Below the pieces are notes generated by a model. The model ran no database searches and was not told the DNA's origin. It saw nothing but the letters and a program-made list of their open reading frames with translations. A stretch of 64,000 bases of DNA from Plectrocnemia conspersa (taxonomy: Eukaryota > Arthropoda > Insecta > Trichoptera > Polycentropodidae): contig VTFK01000009.1 in NCBI GenBank assembly GCA_009617715.1, forward strand, positions 124,001-188,000, given 5' to 3'. Each line of letters starts with the position of its first letter. The first letter of the stretch is position 1. The translations under genes were made by a program, and so were the position numbers. This document shows positions 11,961-23,930 of this stretch, piece after piece.

Positions 11961-14900
11961 TAGGCAAAATTTCTTCGCATTACTGTAGATAAAACTTCTT
12001 AAGAAATTTTCTAAATATTAATTTGAAATTACTGGGCACTATGTTATTATTTTTTTATATTTTCATCAATTGGTTGTGCTAGGCCGTCCATTTATTTTGA
12101 CATGTCTGCTTAAACTTATTCTCAGGAGAAATTAGAGTTTATCTTATTGTACTGTGCGACCTTGACACTTGCAGTAATTCCGTCGTTTCGGATTCGAAGG
12201 ACCAACGAAAAATTTTGATTGCCATTAAAATATTTTATTTCGTGTTTCTAAATAGACTACCTAGCGTTTGTACATCACGGATGTTAGTGGTATGAAAACG
12301 GGCAGTAAACTCTCATTAGGGTTGATCTAAGCAACACAAATTTTGCTGGGCATGTCCCAAATAAAGGCAGTTTAGTTGTACATACTATAAAACATATACA
12401 TATAATAAAAAACTTGTTTTATATACATACATATTATATAAAATTTACTTTTTCTATCAATCTTACATTTCTCTATATTACGTATGCAAGAAATATAAAA
12501 ACGTATAAATTATAGCTTCAGCATAAGAAAGTTTTGAACAATTCTTAACCACGTATTGTTTCGTAATTGCATGGCATGCTTATTAAATTGAGAGAGGGAC
12601 GCTTTTGAAGTTTTACGCTCAATTGAACTTTCATAAGATCGATACGTTTTTAGGTAAACGTTAATTCAATCGATGAAGGGTCAAGGTGCTTCGACCATTG
12701 CAAGGTCGAATTTCCAAAATTGGCTCCGCTTCTATGGTCGAATAAAAAAATGCAACAGAAGGTTGTCCATAAATGATTAATCCTTCGTTCTTGAAAACAT
12801 GATAAATATTTATGCAGACATTGAGGACTTAATTAGCGTTAACAGTAATGTATCATATTCACTCAATTTCACTCATACATAAAACTATTTGTGTATTAGT
12901 GAAATTCTATAAAATGTAAATAATATGATACAATCGCTTAAAACCATGTGTAGCTATGAATAAGATGTTGCTTTTGTTTCAAGCATTGATAGTATTATCT
13001 GTATGAAACGTGATACTCATTTATATGATTTTCTTGATAAAGATTGATATGAGTAATTATTGTGTATATTATTTTAAAGCCAGTTCTTTGACAAAAATCA
13101 TTTAACAGCTAATTGAATTAATAATATAGATGCACTGTATTTTACTGTAGTTTTTCACAAAGATAAGATAATTCGATTTGAATTAAAATTTATATGATTA
13201 ACGTAAACTTGATATGAGCTTATAATATAATTTTTTTTATTTTAGCTAAGGCAAGAAAATTTTTTTTTTGAGTAAATGTCCAAGGGCAAATACAATTTTT
13301 AATGGTGTGCTTCAAGTTTTACCATTATAATTAGAATTTTTTTATTGCAAATAGTAAAATGTTGATAATGTAAGTCCGTACAAAAAAATGCTTTGTATTT
13401 TTATTTACAAAACTGTCCATTGTTTTAATTTATTTGCTGATATGCACTATATTTTTTTTGTTTATAGAGATTTTATCTTTTTATTCGGCTAAATGTGACG
13501 CGTAGTTATTGGAAATATCTGGATTTTAATACTAACTATTTTATAAAATTACGTGTAAATTAATATATTGTATATACAGTTTTTTATTAAAAAAAGTTAT
13601 TCAAGAGCTAATCGATTCGTATTTTTTTATTCCGATAATATGTCATAATTAATTATTAATAATCACATTTAATAAAAATGTTAAACTATTATTACACTGT
13701 TCAACAAGATTTTGCCACAGGGATGAGATAATTCTATTTATATTTAAAATCATATGTTAAATTTAAAGTTGTTAATAGCGTCATATATTTATGGAGTATT
13801 TCACATCAAATGATAAATGTTATTTACAAAACTATTTATTGGTTAAATTTATTTGCTAGTATATACTACATTTATTTTATTCAAGTCGATTTTATCGTTT
13901 TTTTGCGGCTAAGTGTGACGTGTATTGTAAATATTTGGATTTTATACAACGATAAATTTTATATCAGCGCATAATTTTACACATTTTTTGCTAGAAAATT
14001 AAAATTCATTATATGCAAAAAATATTATTAAGTTATTTATAATCTAATATATGCTACAACTATTCAAAAACTTGTCTTGATAGAAAAATATAATGTTTTT
14101 GTAGTGAATATTTCTAATAACTAAGTATCACACGTGGCTGTAAAAAACGATAAAAATAATTGCATAAAAGTATAAAAAAATAAGATTATTATTTTAATTG
14201 CAAAACTTAAAATTAATAAATGCATATAATACAATATAAACAATAATAAAAATGTAGTTTAATATACTATTTATTAAACTATTTTTTCAAAGCTAAATTT
14301 TATTAATTACTTCTTGCACTGGTGAAAATTAAAAATTAAGTACAATAAAGATCTAGTTACTATTTTTATTATTATTAAATATTATATGCATTTAATAATA
14401 CTTACAATTCTAAAAAAATGGTAGGCCTCAAAACTAACTCAGAATATAAGATTTGTGTATGAGTCTAATTTTTGTTATTTTATTAACCTAAATAAATAAT
14501 AAGCAATACAAAGAAAAACATATGATTATTATTTTATATTTTTAAATTAAATTGAGACAAATAATTAAAGGAAAAATATAAAAAATTTCGTGTTTTTCGA
14601 GATTCTTTCATAGCTTCTTAAAGATTCGAATTATTTATTTAGCTCTAGAGTGCATCAAGGATCCATTACTGTTCTGCAATAAATTATATTAACACAACAA
14701 TAAACTATTTAATATATACTTACGTTTTAAACATATTTAAATCTATTATAGAGACTCCTGATTATATATATATAAAATTTGGTAGATCGTGTATCGCTTA
14801 GAATTATTGTAACATTTCAGAGGAATTCTTCTCAAAAAGAATACTAAAAACGATCTTGACATTTTACTTAATATTTTTATATATTTGTATCGACTGTCAT

Positions 14901-15256
14901 TTGAAATGTGAATTTTAAAGTAGTCCAAATCCATTCAAATCTCCGATCGTCACTTGCGCTTGTATATAATTGGTGTGGCGAATTAACTTTTTATGCCGCT
15001 AATATCAATATCAATTAATTGTATCATACTTTTAACGAGTAATTGTGAACAATTTTAATCTCACGCTCAACTAATAGTCTAAATATTCTTAGGAACGCAT
15101 TTTCTATACCACATTTTACTACGTTACTCTTCGAGATTTGAATCAAATTATTATTTATAACGTCTCATACGTGTAGTTTTTGTAATTGTGTTTTACTTAT
15201 GACAACTGAATGTCAAATCGTTTGCGTGTGGTTTAGATCGAGAAGATAAGTAAACT
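11961..15256. repeat. Very AT-rich noncoding DNA with diverged repeats
   Basis: No gene is seen. Within it, 13390-13560 and 13815-13965 are diverged direct repeats (TTTATTTGCT..ATATAC, then GCGGCTAAGTGTGACG and a TTGGATTTTA block). 14085-14150 carries part of the same sequence in reverse orientation (CGTTTTTTACAGCCACGTGTGATAC when complemented). The family is unidentified. Confidence 0.45.
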
Positions 15257-15298
15257 TGCCTTTCATCTATATCCATGAATGGATATAGATGAAAGGCA
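15257..15298. repeat. Perfect 42-bp palindrome
   Basis: Two 20-base arms (left arm TGCCTTTCATCTATATCCAT) are exact reverse complements around a 2-base centre (GA). It spans the first codons of a short open frame starting at ATG 15279. Its function is unknown; it could form a DNA cruciform or an RNA hairpin with a tiny loop. Confidence 0.9.
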
Positions 15299-15395
15299 CG
15301 TGCGATCGATTTGGGTGACCATTGTCCTCTTGCTAATGACTCTTAGTGTCCTCGCTGCTCGTAATTTATGTACTTGTTTCCGTTTCGAATTATGA
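15279..15395 (+). other. Short ORF with a signal-peptide-like segment (doubtful)
   Basis: ATG 15279 opens a 38-codon frame (stop TGA near 15393) whose residues 9-27 read RSIWVTIVLLLMTLSVLAA, charged and then strongly hydrophobic with an Ala-Ala end, like a signal peptide. A GTAATT sequence right after that segment could act as a splice donor, which would make this the first exon of a secreted protein. No downstream exon was found and the codon context is weak, so it may be chance. Confidence 0.15.
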
Positions 15396-17759
15396 CAATG
15401 CATTGGCGAGAAATACAAATTCATATTTCCGTCACGCTCGATGGGACCTCATAGTGGAGGTCGAAAATGATAATAAAAAAATAATAATGACCTTAAGCAA
15501 TCACGAGACCGATGAAAACTAGTATTTTAATTTAGTTAATTCTAGGAAAACCCGAATTTGGTCAACAGAGGTTGTCCTCTACTCAAATAACCGAGAATAC
15601 GACAATATGAGAACGAACTAATAATCTCTCTTTTTTTTACTATTTTTTTTCTGTAACTGATATGCAGCTCCTATCAGCTTAATGTCAATGCACATAAAAT
15701 ATTGAAATATCTAATAAAACTTTACTTTAATAATCTGAAATATGATGCAAGAAAATATTTTAGCTATTCATTTTTTACATATAATATTTTAATGAAAATG
15801 TTATTAAATAGTATTCATGTTAATATATTTTAAACTGCATATTTTGATCTGTATTTTTACTAATATATATTTGAATTTTATTAGTAATTTTACTCTTAGT
15901 AGAGCTATTGAATTTAAGATGGGAAATAAGTGAATATAATTTTTTTTGAATGATGTTAAAACAGGTAGCAAAACAGCATAAACTGTTCGCGAATTAATCA
16001 TTGCTTTTGTTTTAGTAGTTTTAATTATGTAAATGGCTCTAAAAAGTCTTGAAGATGCAGAAAATCAAAGGAGTCATTTTTCTGTCGATAATAACTTACT
16101 GAAGACATTAAAACCATGCAAAAATATTGGAGAGCTTGCAAAAAAGTTGTGCGTTAGTAATCAAACATAAAATAAACAACAAGTTGAGAAATATGTGCCG
16201 CGTATAATTTACATATTAACGTGTTATATATTGTTGGTAATTAACTGATCTTTAATTTTTTATACATTTTTATTGTATTGTAAAAATATTATAATTATTT
16301 AAAAATGCATTTCAAGAGCATTGGTAATTATGTAAATTACGAATTATCTTATCTTTTTATATTGATAAATTAGATTGGCAAACAATATGTGATTAATTAG
16401 AAATCGATAATATAATACTTTTTGGAATTACCGTCTTAAATAAAGTCCAATCAACACTAGTGTTTGTCAAACTTTCGTTGATTAATTGTGAATAAAAAAT
16501 ATGTAATTTAATCTTTATTTAAATAAGTAATGTTTTTATCCTAAACATTTTAGAACACCATCGGTTAATTACAGTCGGACTATTGTATGTTAGTCGTTAC
16601 TTACCCAAAAGTATGTCATACTTAAAATAATTATAGTAATCCACTTATTCTTTAGACTTGTTTGTCATATTTGCACAACAATTATATGAACGTTATGAGC
16701 ACAAAGTGTAATTGCTTATTACTGTTTTATTTGCAAAAGACACACGAAAAAAATGCAAATATTGACTATATTACATACATACTATAAACTTGAAACGAAA
16801 TTCATAAATTCCATATAATTTGCATTCAAAGTAAATATTTATATAATTTATCTATAATTACACATCAAGTTATACATTGCTGAAATCTATAAAAATAAAC
16901 AAGTATTGTTACGTGAATATAAATCATGTTATATATACGTATAATATATTGAAGCTTGTATCGTATGTGAGAAGCAAAAATATAATCTTTTCGCATATTT
17001 GCATGTTAAATGCAAAATCACCATAACAAAAGAGAACTGGTTTATTTATAAACACTATCATTCATATGCCAACAGCAACAGTAGATTGTTTGAGAAACAA
17101 TAGAAAATTGCTAAAAACTTAAACAGCTACTATTATATTATATGTACAATAAACCTAACAGTGGTTCCCAAATCCATAGTTTTTTTAAAAATATTATAGA
17201 TCATCCGTATTTCTTACTATTGATCACAATCGCGAATTTACTGCAATACTTGTCATTGCAGACAAATTATTATTAGTGTTTATTGTAATATATTTTCTTA
17301 AAGAATTTCATTTTAATTACACTTTTATTATAGAAATAAACGTTTTTATTGTATTTTTTTTAATTTTCTCACTGCCCATATGTTGTGTAATCAAGTACCT
17401 AATTTTAATTATTATTTTATTGTAATAAGCAATGCTTTTTATAATCGATATTTTTTTCGCTACGCGATTAAATCACATTTGGACAGTATTTCTCTTATAG
17501 AATTTATTTATTTAGTTATTGATATTATAAAATATTATTAAACAATCAATAGTTTTTTAATTACATACAAATTTTGCAGTGGAAAGTGGCTGATTCTTCG
17601 ACCTTTCAAGTCTCGGTCGATACTCAGCATAGCTCTGCTTGGCGAGAATTGGGATTAAGTAGTGCCTGATATATGCTATGTATGCGCTTATCGGAATACA
17701 TGAGATTTTTCTCTTCTTACTCTTGATGTTTGGGCCAATGCGACGATTTAGGGGTGGAA
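15396..17759. other. AT-rich noncoding stretch, nothing identified
   Basis: Long A/T runs, scattered stops in all frames, no family motif on either strand. Nothing is supported beyond AT-rich spacer. Confidence 0.5.
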
Positions 17760-17800
17760 ACAGATTGTTATTGCTCGTTTCTCTTTTAATAACAATCTGT
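17760..17800. repeat. Short hairpin
   Basis: ACAGATTGTTATT and its exact reverse complement AATAACAATCTGT are separated by 15 bases. Possibly the remnant of an inverted-repeat element. The following open frame (17835-18122) has no recognisable domain. Confidence 0.6.
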
Positions 17801-19134
17801 AACGATCGTAATTTAATTAGCCGGAGATTCTGAAATGATGTTGCGAAGCACTAATAATACCAGGCTGCACATTTTATTGACTTTGGCACTTGTCAATACA
17901 ATACAGCATTTTTTTGTATTTATCCATTTATTTTATTTACCTAATGGGCCTAAATCACGGGTTGTCACGCTTGTCGTCGTGATGAATATACTTGTTCGGC
18001 AAGGTGCAGATACTAATAATATTGTAATGAATTACGTTTTTCTCACTGTCAGGTGTTTCCAACTGTATTTTACACGCAGAATCTTGAAATTTTTCACAAT
18101 GCGATCAGTATATCTTTTCTAAATATTATTTGATATACTAAATGGATAAGTGTTTCTCGCTATGCAACTCTATAATTGCATGAGGTTAGTATGTTTAGAT
18201 TACAATGATATAGTATTTTCTTCATATAATTACTCTAGTCCTCTATTAAAAAAACTGTTTTACATTTATATAATATTAAGTACCTATCCTTGGTGTATTG
18301 CCTGAACTGTAAATAACTTTTATTCATAGAGGAAAACTTCTTTGATATGTATGTTAACATAACGAATACAGTGACGTTTAGTCGTTATGTAAAAGTTTTC
18401 AAACGAATGAACTACTCTGCTTATTAACATCGTTAGGCCATTCATAGTACATATGTCCATAACCTAGATTATAATGACTAGTTTTGCGTAATGATTCGGC
18501 AGTACAACACAATCTATGTGCAAAACATTTTTTTTTTATTTATCAATTTCATACCTCACACAATAAATTGATTTAAATTTATGTGTTAAACACACAAGCT
18601 TTTATGAGGTATTTATGGTGATTTAAAATGGATCTTGCGATAAGTTGCCAGCATAGATATTATATAATAATATTACATTCTATGGTTTTCCCGATATTCA
18701 CACTGTATGTTTTTGTATTGGTTGGTTTTGTATTCATATTTAAATGGCAAGGCAACAAATATTAGCTGTGAATTATGAAAACTGCGATAAATGCCAAGAA
18801 TCGTGATGTTAGCTCCTTCGTCACGAGACATGGGCGTTTCTTTCTCGCGGGTCAGATGATCTCGGTTTAGTTCTGGCAAGTGGCGCTACCGTCGCTCACG
18901 TTACTATTGTTTTAACCATCGTACGACCGAGCAATTTATTTAGATATGTTTTTTTATTTATTTTAATATCAACCCCAGGTTTGGTTATATATTTATTAAT
19001 TTAAATTAAATCAAGAGCATCGTGACCTAACATGTTATTCCAATGCGTCACGATGGTAAAAAATAAATAATATAATAAAAATAATACATAATAAAAAATA
19101 AACAATAAAAATATCATGAAATATTAAAATTAAA
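17801..19134. other. Noncoding stretch, no gene identified
   Basis: Mostly AT-rich. A GC-richer patch at 18790-18905 on either strand has no domain. 18940-19130 probably holds the 3' tail of the LINE remnant called at 19135-19308 (minus strand), with TAAATAAA-like repeats. Confidence 0.4.
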
Positions 19135-19308
19135 TTATATGAACCAGACCAGCTCCTCGTAGCTGACATTCAACAAATCAATGTCCAATGCCAGCAAATT
19201 AAGGAGCCGGATAGCGACAGTCATAGGCAATTCGGTTAATGCGGACGTCCTGGCCCTAACGGGCAACAAAAGAGGATGCGATCGTGATTCTCGAAAACGT
19301 TCAGTAAC
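19135..19308 (-). pseudogene. C-terminal remnant of a non-LTR retrotransposon ORF2
   Basis: On the minus strand a frame of 57 codons runs to a TAA at 19135-19137. It reads HPLLLPVRARTSALTELPM, then AIRLLNLLALDIDLLNV and ends in LVWFI. Arg/Thr-rich tails followed by a leucine-rich segment resemble the extreme C-terminus of insect LINE reverse transcriptases, and an AT-rich LINE-like tail follows. No catalytic motif is present, so the assignment rests on composition and pattern only. Confidence 0.35.
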
Positions 19309-19384
19309 CCAAAACTAGAATTATTTGACCATAGTTTTATTGTTTTCAGTAGTTTGCAAAAAAATATTAGCGACATACAACTCA

Positions 19385-20308
19385 GTGACGTCATTTTAAC
19401 TTTTTTTTTTTGGGGGGGGGGGGGGTCAAAAGCTGGCCAGTCAGTGGTTGTATTTTTTTAAATATTTCTATTCCATTAATATTCATAGTATTTCATTAAA
19501 TGATATGCATATTTCTAACCAAATTGAAAGTTTAGAATTCACGTCATAAGCAATAAAATCGTGCTGTCGCCATCGCAGTGAAAATTCTCGATTCATAATA
19601 AGTATTTTTTAAACTATATTGTGGCTTAAAATAAGTGAGAATTAAATAACACATATCTAGATGAAATTTTAATTAATAGGAGAGCGCAAAAACAAGCTTA
19701 TCCTTCTCAGAAGACAGAAATACACATCAAAAGCAGTAAAATCAGCCGTCGCTGTGAAAACGCTTAGTTATCTAGCGTTCATATTAAGATTCTTAATAAA
19801 AATATTATAGTTGGAATCGAATAGAGCATATATAAACAAAATTTTTACCAATAAGAGGGTGCAAAAAACAATTATTGTTAAGATTCATAGTATTTCATAT
19901 AACATGCATTTCCTGGGCAATTTCAAGAGGGTCCCTGTTTAAAATCCACGTCAAAAGTAATAAAATCATGCCGTCGCTGTCGCAGTAGAAATGCTCAGTT
20001 ATCTAGCAGTTATATAAGGACTTTTTATTATAATATTATGATTTACAATAAGTCAGAATCGAATTAAGCACATCTAAACCGAATTTTGACCAATAGTAGG
20101 GCGCAAAAAACAATTATCTCTTCTCAGAAGTCAAAAATCCACGTCAAAAGCAATAAAATCGTGTCGGCGCCGTTACAGTGGGAACGCTCGTTACCGAGCG
20201 TTCCCACTGCAACGGCACCGGCACGATTTTATTACTTTTGACGTGAATTTTTGACCTCTGAGAAGTGATAATTGTTTTTGCGCCCTCCTATTGACCAAAA
20301 TTCGGTTT
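19385..20308 (+). repeat. Satellite-bearing nonautonomous element
   Basis: Starts CAGTGACGTCATTT, followed by a T run and a run of 14 G. The body carries a ~190-bp unit four times, marked by ACGTCAAAAGCAATAAAATC-type sequence at 19541, 19724, 19948 and 20141 (spacings 183, 224 and 193). The longer spacing contains a second copy of the head (TCATAGTATTTCAT..), so two elements may be nested or recombined. The array ends in a palindrome. A copy with about 1.2 units lies at 40930-41330 in reverse. Head-only copies are at 11458 and 57072. Confidence 0.7.
20076..20308. repeat. 233-bp imperfect palindrome closing the tandem array
   Basis: Arms of about 115 bp, from AAACCGAATTTTGACCAATA at the left to its complement at the right, meet at a 4-base TTAC loop (20191-20194). 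The innermost GGGAACGCTCG / CGAGCGTTCCC is exact. It is a half-unit of the neighbouring tandem repeat inverted on itself. Confidence 0.85.
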
Positions 20309-20480
20309 GAATACATTTTAACCAATATTCTTATATCAAAAGTGTTTTGAATATACTTAGATAAACACTTTTATATGTATGGAGCAATATGAGAGATGTG
20401 ACGTCTGTCTATACTTCTTCTTCCGCTTATATTCTCTTGAGAGACAAGATGGATTAGCTTGTATTTTAGGCTTAACCTAT

Positions 20481-20518
20481 TGAAAGTTCTAAAACTATAA
20501 TTAGGTTTAGAACTTTCA
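20481..20518. repeat. 13-bp-stem hairpin
   Basis: TGAAAGTTCTAAA and its exact complement TTTAGAACTTTCA are separated by 12 bases. No adjoining gene and no terminator role is implied. Confidence 0.55.
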
Positions 20519-22363
20519 TATTAATTTACATTAGTTTAAATCATAAAACTTAACTATTAAAAAATAACTTGAGCCTAACTTTATTAGCCACCCTGATTCG
20601 CTATATTGTTTCAGAATGGAAGCTAATAAAAATCGTTATTTAGTCAAAAAAGTCCTGGAGAAAAATGTTGATTGATAAAACAAAATATATTTTTTAAATT
20701 GATTAAAAATTAAAATACCTAAAAAAAGTAAGAAGTTAAAAATAATAAATAAATTAATAAAATAATCATATATTGTTATTATTACTCTATACCTATAAAT
20801 ATTTTTATATCACTATTTAATATAGAAATGAATAGCCAACTTATTATTAACTTGATACTGATAATACAATCGTAGATTCACGAATTGGGTTAATTATACC
20901 CACGTCGCTCGTTATAGGGTTCGAGTCACGGGACTCAATTGATAAGAAGCTCGAGGACATTTCTTACATGGTGAATAGTAGTACCTCGGATTTCGTTCTG
21001 CGCTCGCTTCGAATGATACACCAATTGTTCGGATCAACGGAAATACGTTCAATAGATCTATAGATCAAACCGTAAGTTATAGTAATAAATTCACTTAAAA
21101 CTGATCAGTTATGCTCAAGTTTTTATATTTAATCTTACCAATTACACTTTTACACAATATATACTTTTTGATTGCGGTTGGTGCTATAGCTAATCAAAAG
21201 TGAATTATTGGGTAGCCGACTATTTCTAGGAATAACATGTTTTTTAAAATACATTTTAATTAAGCTCTTATCGCGAGTGCAATGTAAATGCACTGAATTA
21301 CATTCTATAGCAATGAAATATACAGTTAAAAGCACTTATTTGTACAAGTACAAGTTTAGCAGGTTATACAATAACTGAAAAATTGATAAGTCTTTTTCTA
21401 TGTTACATAAACTGTTAATGTAATGATAAATAGTGTTAAAACAGTCGACTGTTTTATCGGCATCAATAATGTTTTACAATTACACAGATGGTGTTATCAT
21501 TTTTTTATTATATTAATCACTGCATTCTTTAGTATAATATTATAGATAGTAATGTGGAAAATCATAATTATAACATGCAATATCTTATCAACATTACTTA
21601 TCATTATCATTATCAGATAAAAGATAAATACTAATTTTTTAACCGTTGTTTTATAGAAAGTATTCATGAAACAATTATGGAACATGTTCATGTGTTATTG
21701 CCTAATTCACGAAATTAGCAAAACTTTGCTAAATGCGTGAACCAGTAAAATGTATACATATATTAAATGGTCAGATATGGCAGCACTTTTTGACAGAGAA
21801 CCCGTGTAGCTCAGTGTTGCCACTCGGTGTTGCAAAATAATTATTTATAATAACTAGTGATTTTTTCTGTAACAATAAACAAATATTATTATATATAACT
21901 TAACCTCAAAGTGGAAACCAAAAAGAAACAGCACTATCTTTAAATAAAAAAATATGTTTCTTTCTCGTTTGTGGAGTTAAAATTGATAATATATGCAAAA
22001 TTTAGATCACACAGGTAAAATGACTTTATTTTCCTCAGTGTCCTTTGGTGCAACTTAGCAAAATATGGAATTGCTGCCATTATTATATAATAACGAGTCA
22101 TGAACAATTTATTATTTAAATTCATCAAAAGCTAAAGCATCGTATAAGGAGTAAATATACATAAATTTAATTCTACAAGTGTATTATATTATATTATACA
22201 AGATGGAACCTAGATATGTTTTAAAAATGGTTTTTTATTTTGGTTGAGTGGGTTAGATGATATATTTTCTTTAAGGCCCTATAGGGCCTTAGAAAAATAC
22301 ATCACTTATAAATAAATAAATATAAATTATAAAAAAGTTATGATATTTTGATATAAATATTAA
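20519..22363. other. AT-rich noncoding stretch
   Basis: No exon or RNA gene seen. It contains a tRNA B-box-like GGGTTCGAGTCAC near 20927 without a matching cloverleaf, and a TTGCCTAATTCACGA segment near 21696 shared with the TPK-intron repeats. Confidence 0.4.
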
Positions 22364-22440
22364 GGACAGAATAGCATAGTCCGCAACGTCTCAGACTAGT
22401 AACTCTGAGGTTGCGGGCTCGAGCCCCAGCAACGGCACTC
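22364..22440 (+). repeat. tRNA-derived SINE head
   Basis: Contains a Pol III A-box-like TAGCATAGTCCG (22372) and a B-box GGGCTCGAGCCCC (22415-22427), with a CTCAGA..TCTGAG stem around CTAGTAAC between them. The 8-base loop and the lack of an acceptor stem exclude a working tRNA. A tRNA-derived SINE promoter fits better. Confidence 0.45.
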
Positions 22441-22689
22441 GAATTTTTATTTATAAAAAATGCGCTAATATAAAAAACGTTCCTAGCTGCAGTGACATAT
22501 ATTTTTTATAAATTGTATTACACATAATAATTTATAATTATTAATATAGATGTCACCGATTCCCAGACTTTCACTCTGGTTGTTAATACTTGTAGGTATT
22601 CATTATATCTGATTGACTTACTCAGTTGGTGCAGATTTACCCTGTTGTAACGCTTTGGGCTTACGCCTGTCAGGTTACTTATAATAAAT

Positions 22690-23660
22690 ATACTGGTGTG
22701 GTTCTATATTTTCTTATAGTGCCTGAAGTGCAACTGAGCATAATATTTAATTGATAAAAGCGTGAGCCGCCCAAAAAATAGGTTATGTAATGAATACAAA
22801 ATTTTTTCAACAATATATAACATAAAATGCTATAGTATCGTAATTCAAAATATTTTTAATGTATGCAGTTTGACATTTTGATTCTTCAAAATCACAAGTA
22901 AATTAATTGCATATACATCATGCAAAGTAATTAGACTACACAAACTGCAAAAAAATTGTTTGTAATTTCCAATATCAACGTAATACATTTTATAACCATA
23001 TATTATATAGCGACTAAGGAATCTGTACATTGTATATTGAATCTTGATAAATTTATTCCTCGGTAAAAATATTGCTAACAATCAATGTATGTTGAAATTT
23101 AAAAAGTCTAGAAAATCTGAAATATGGATTGTCAGAAGAAAACAGAAGATCGAACATGTACGCCATAGTTTTTTTTTGTGTATTTTATTGATTTATTGCG
23201 ATGAAGACATACATTAAGGAATGATTAATACATAATTGCTTCTTTTACACAAAGGGTTCCAAAGGCCCGCAAAATTAATGATGGATTTTTGGTGGAGTGC
23301 GAATATACGAATTTTGATACGGCAAAGCCGACCCCAGAATATGCACAATTTTGATTTATCCTGTTTTTGAAGATAATGAAATATCGCTATATGAAATTGT
23401 AATTCCACTTTTTGTGATAAAATAAATATATTGATAACTCTCTGTGTGTGAATCAGTTGCGTATGCTCAGAGCCGGCCCAGATAGTTATGAAAATCCCTA
23501 TGTTTTGTGCATTTTGTGCATGTATCATATTATATTAAATAATACGGAGCATAGTTAAATTAAAAAAATGTTATGATATTTTGATTGGCTGGTTTGGTTC
23601 TATATTTTCTTATGGTGCCTGAAGTGCAACTGAGCAAAATGTTAGCTGAATAGCTTATAA
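22690..23660. repeat. Dispersed repeat marked by GTGCCTGAAGTGCAACTGAG
   Basis: TTCTATATTTTCTTATRGTGCCTGAAGTGCAACTGAGC occurs near 22700 and again near 23592; a shorter relative (TTTGGTGCAACTTAGCAAAA) is near 22045. An adjoining GTTATGATATTTTGAT block is also repeated (22337, 23571). Between them 23214-23528 is open on the minus strand without a known domain. The family is unidentified. Confidence 0.45.
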
Positions 23661-23930
23661 TATAATAATACATGTTTATGTAAAATTTATGTAAATTCCC
23701 AAATTTGCATAGCAAATGTTGTTTCTGTCTACTTCTTTTTAATAAAATTTCAATTTTAAGTTTCAAGGTAAATAAATTATTAAATATTTATTTCAATTAT
23801 TTAATTTTAAAGGTAATAAGTGAATCAAAAAAAAAATAAACAATTTATTTATTTTAGTGAAATGAATCATTTATTTATTTATTTTTAATGTACAACCGTT
23901 ATTTAACAAAAATTTTATTTTTGCTTTCAG

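Noticed and set aside
17835..18122. 95-codon open frame
   Set aside because: Hydrophobic by base composition, no family motif, no splice context.
19541..20190. CRISPR array
   Set aside because: Units are ~190 bp, diverged and without unique spacers, and the genome is an animal's; it is a transposon-borne tandem repeat.
22364..22440. A genuine tRNA gene
   Set aside because: A and B boxes are present but there is no acceptor stem pairing and the anticodon loop has 8 bases; called a SINE head instead. The same holds for 33685-33765.
23214..23528. 104-codon minus-strand frame
   Set aside because: Lies inside a dispersed repeat region near a CAGAGCCGGCCC-type element end; no domain.
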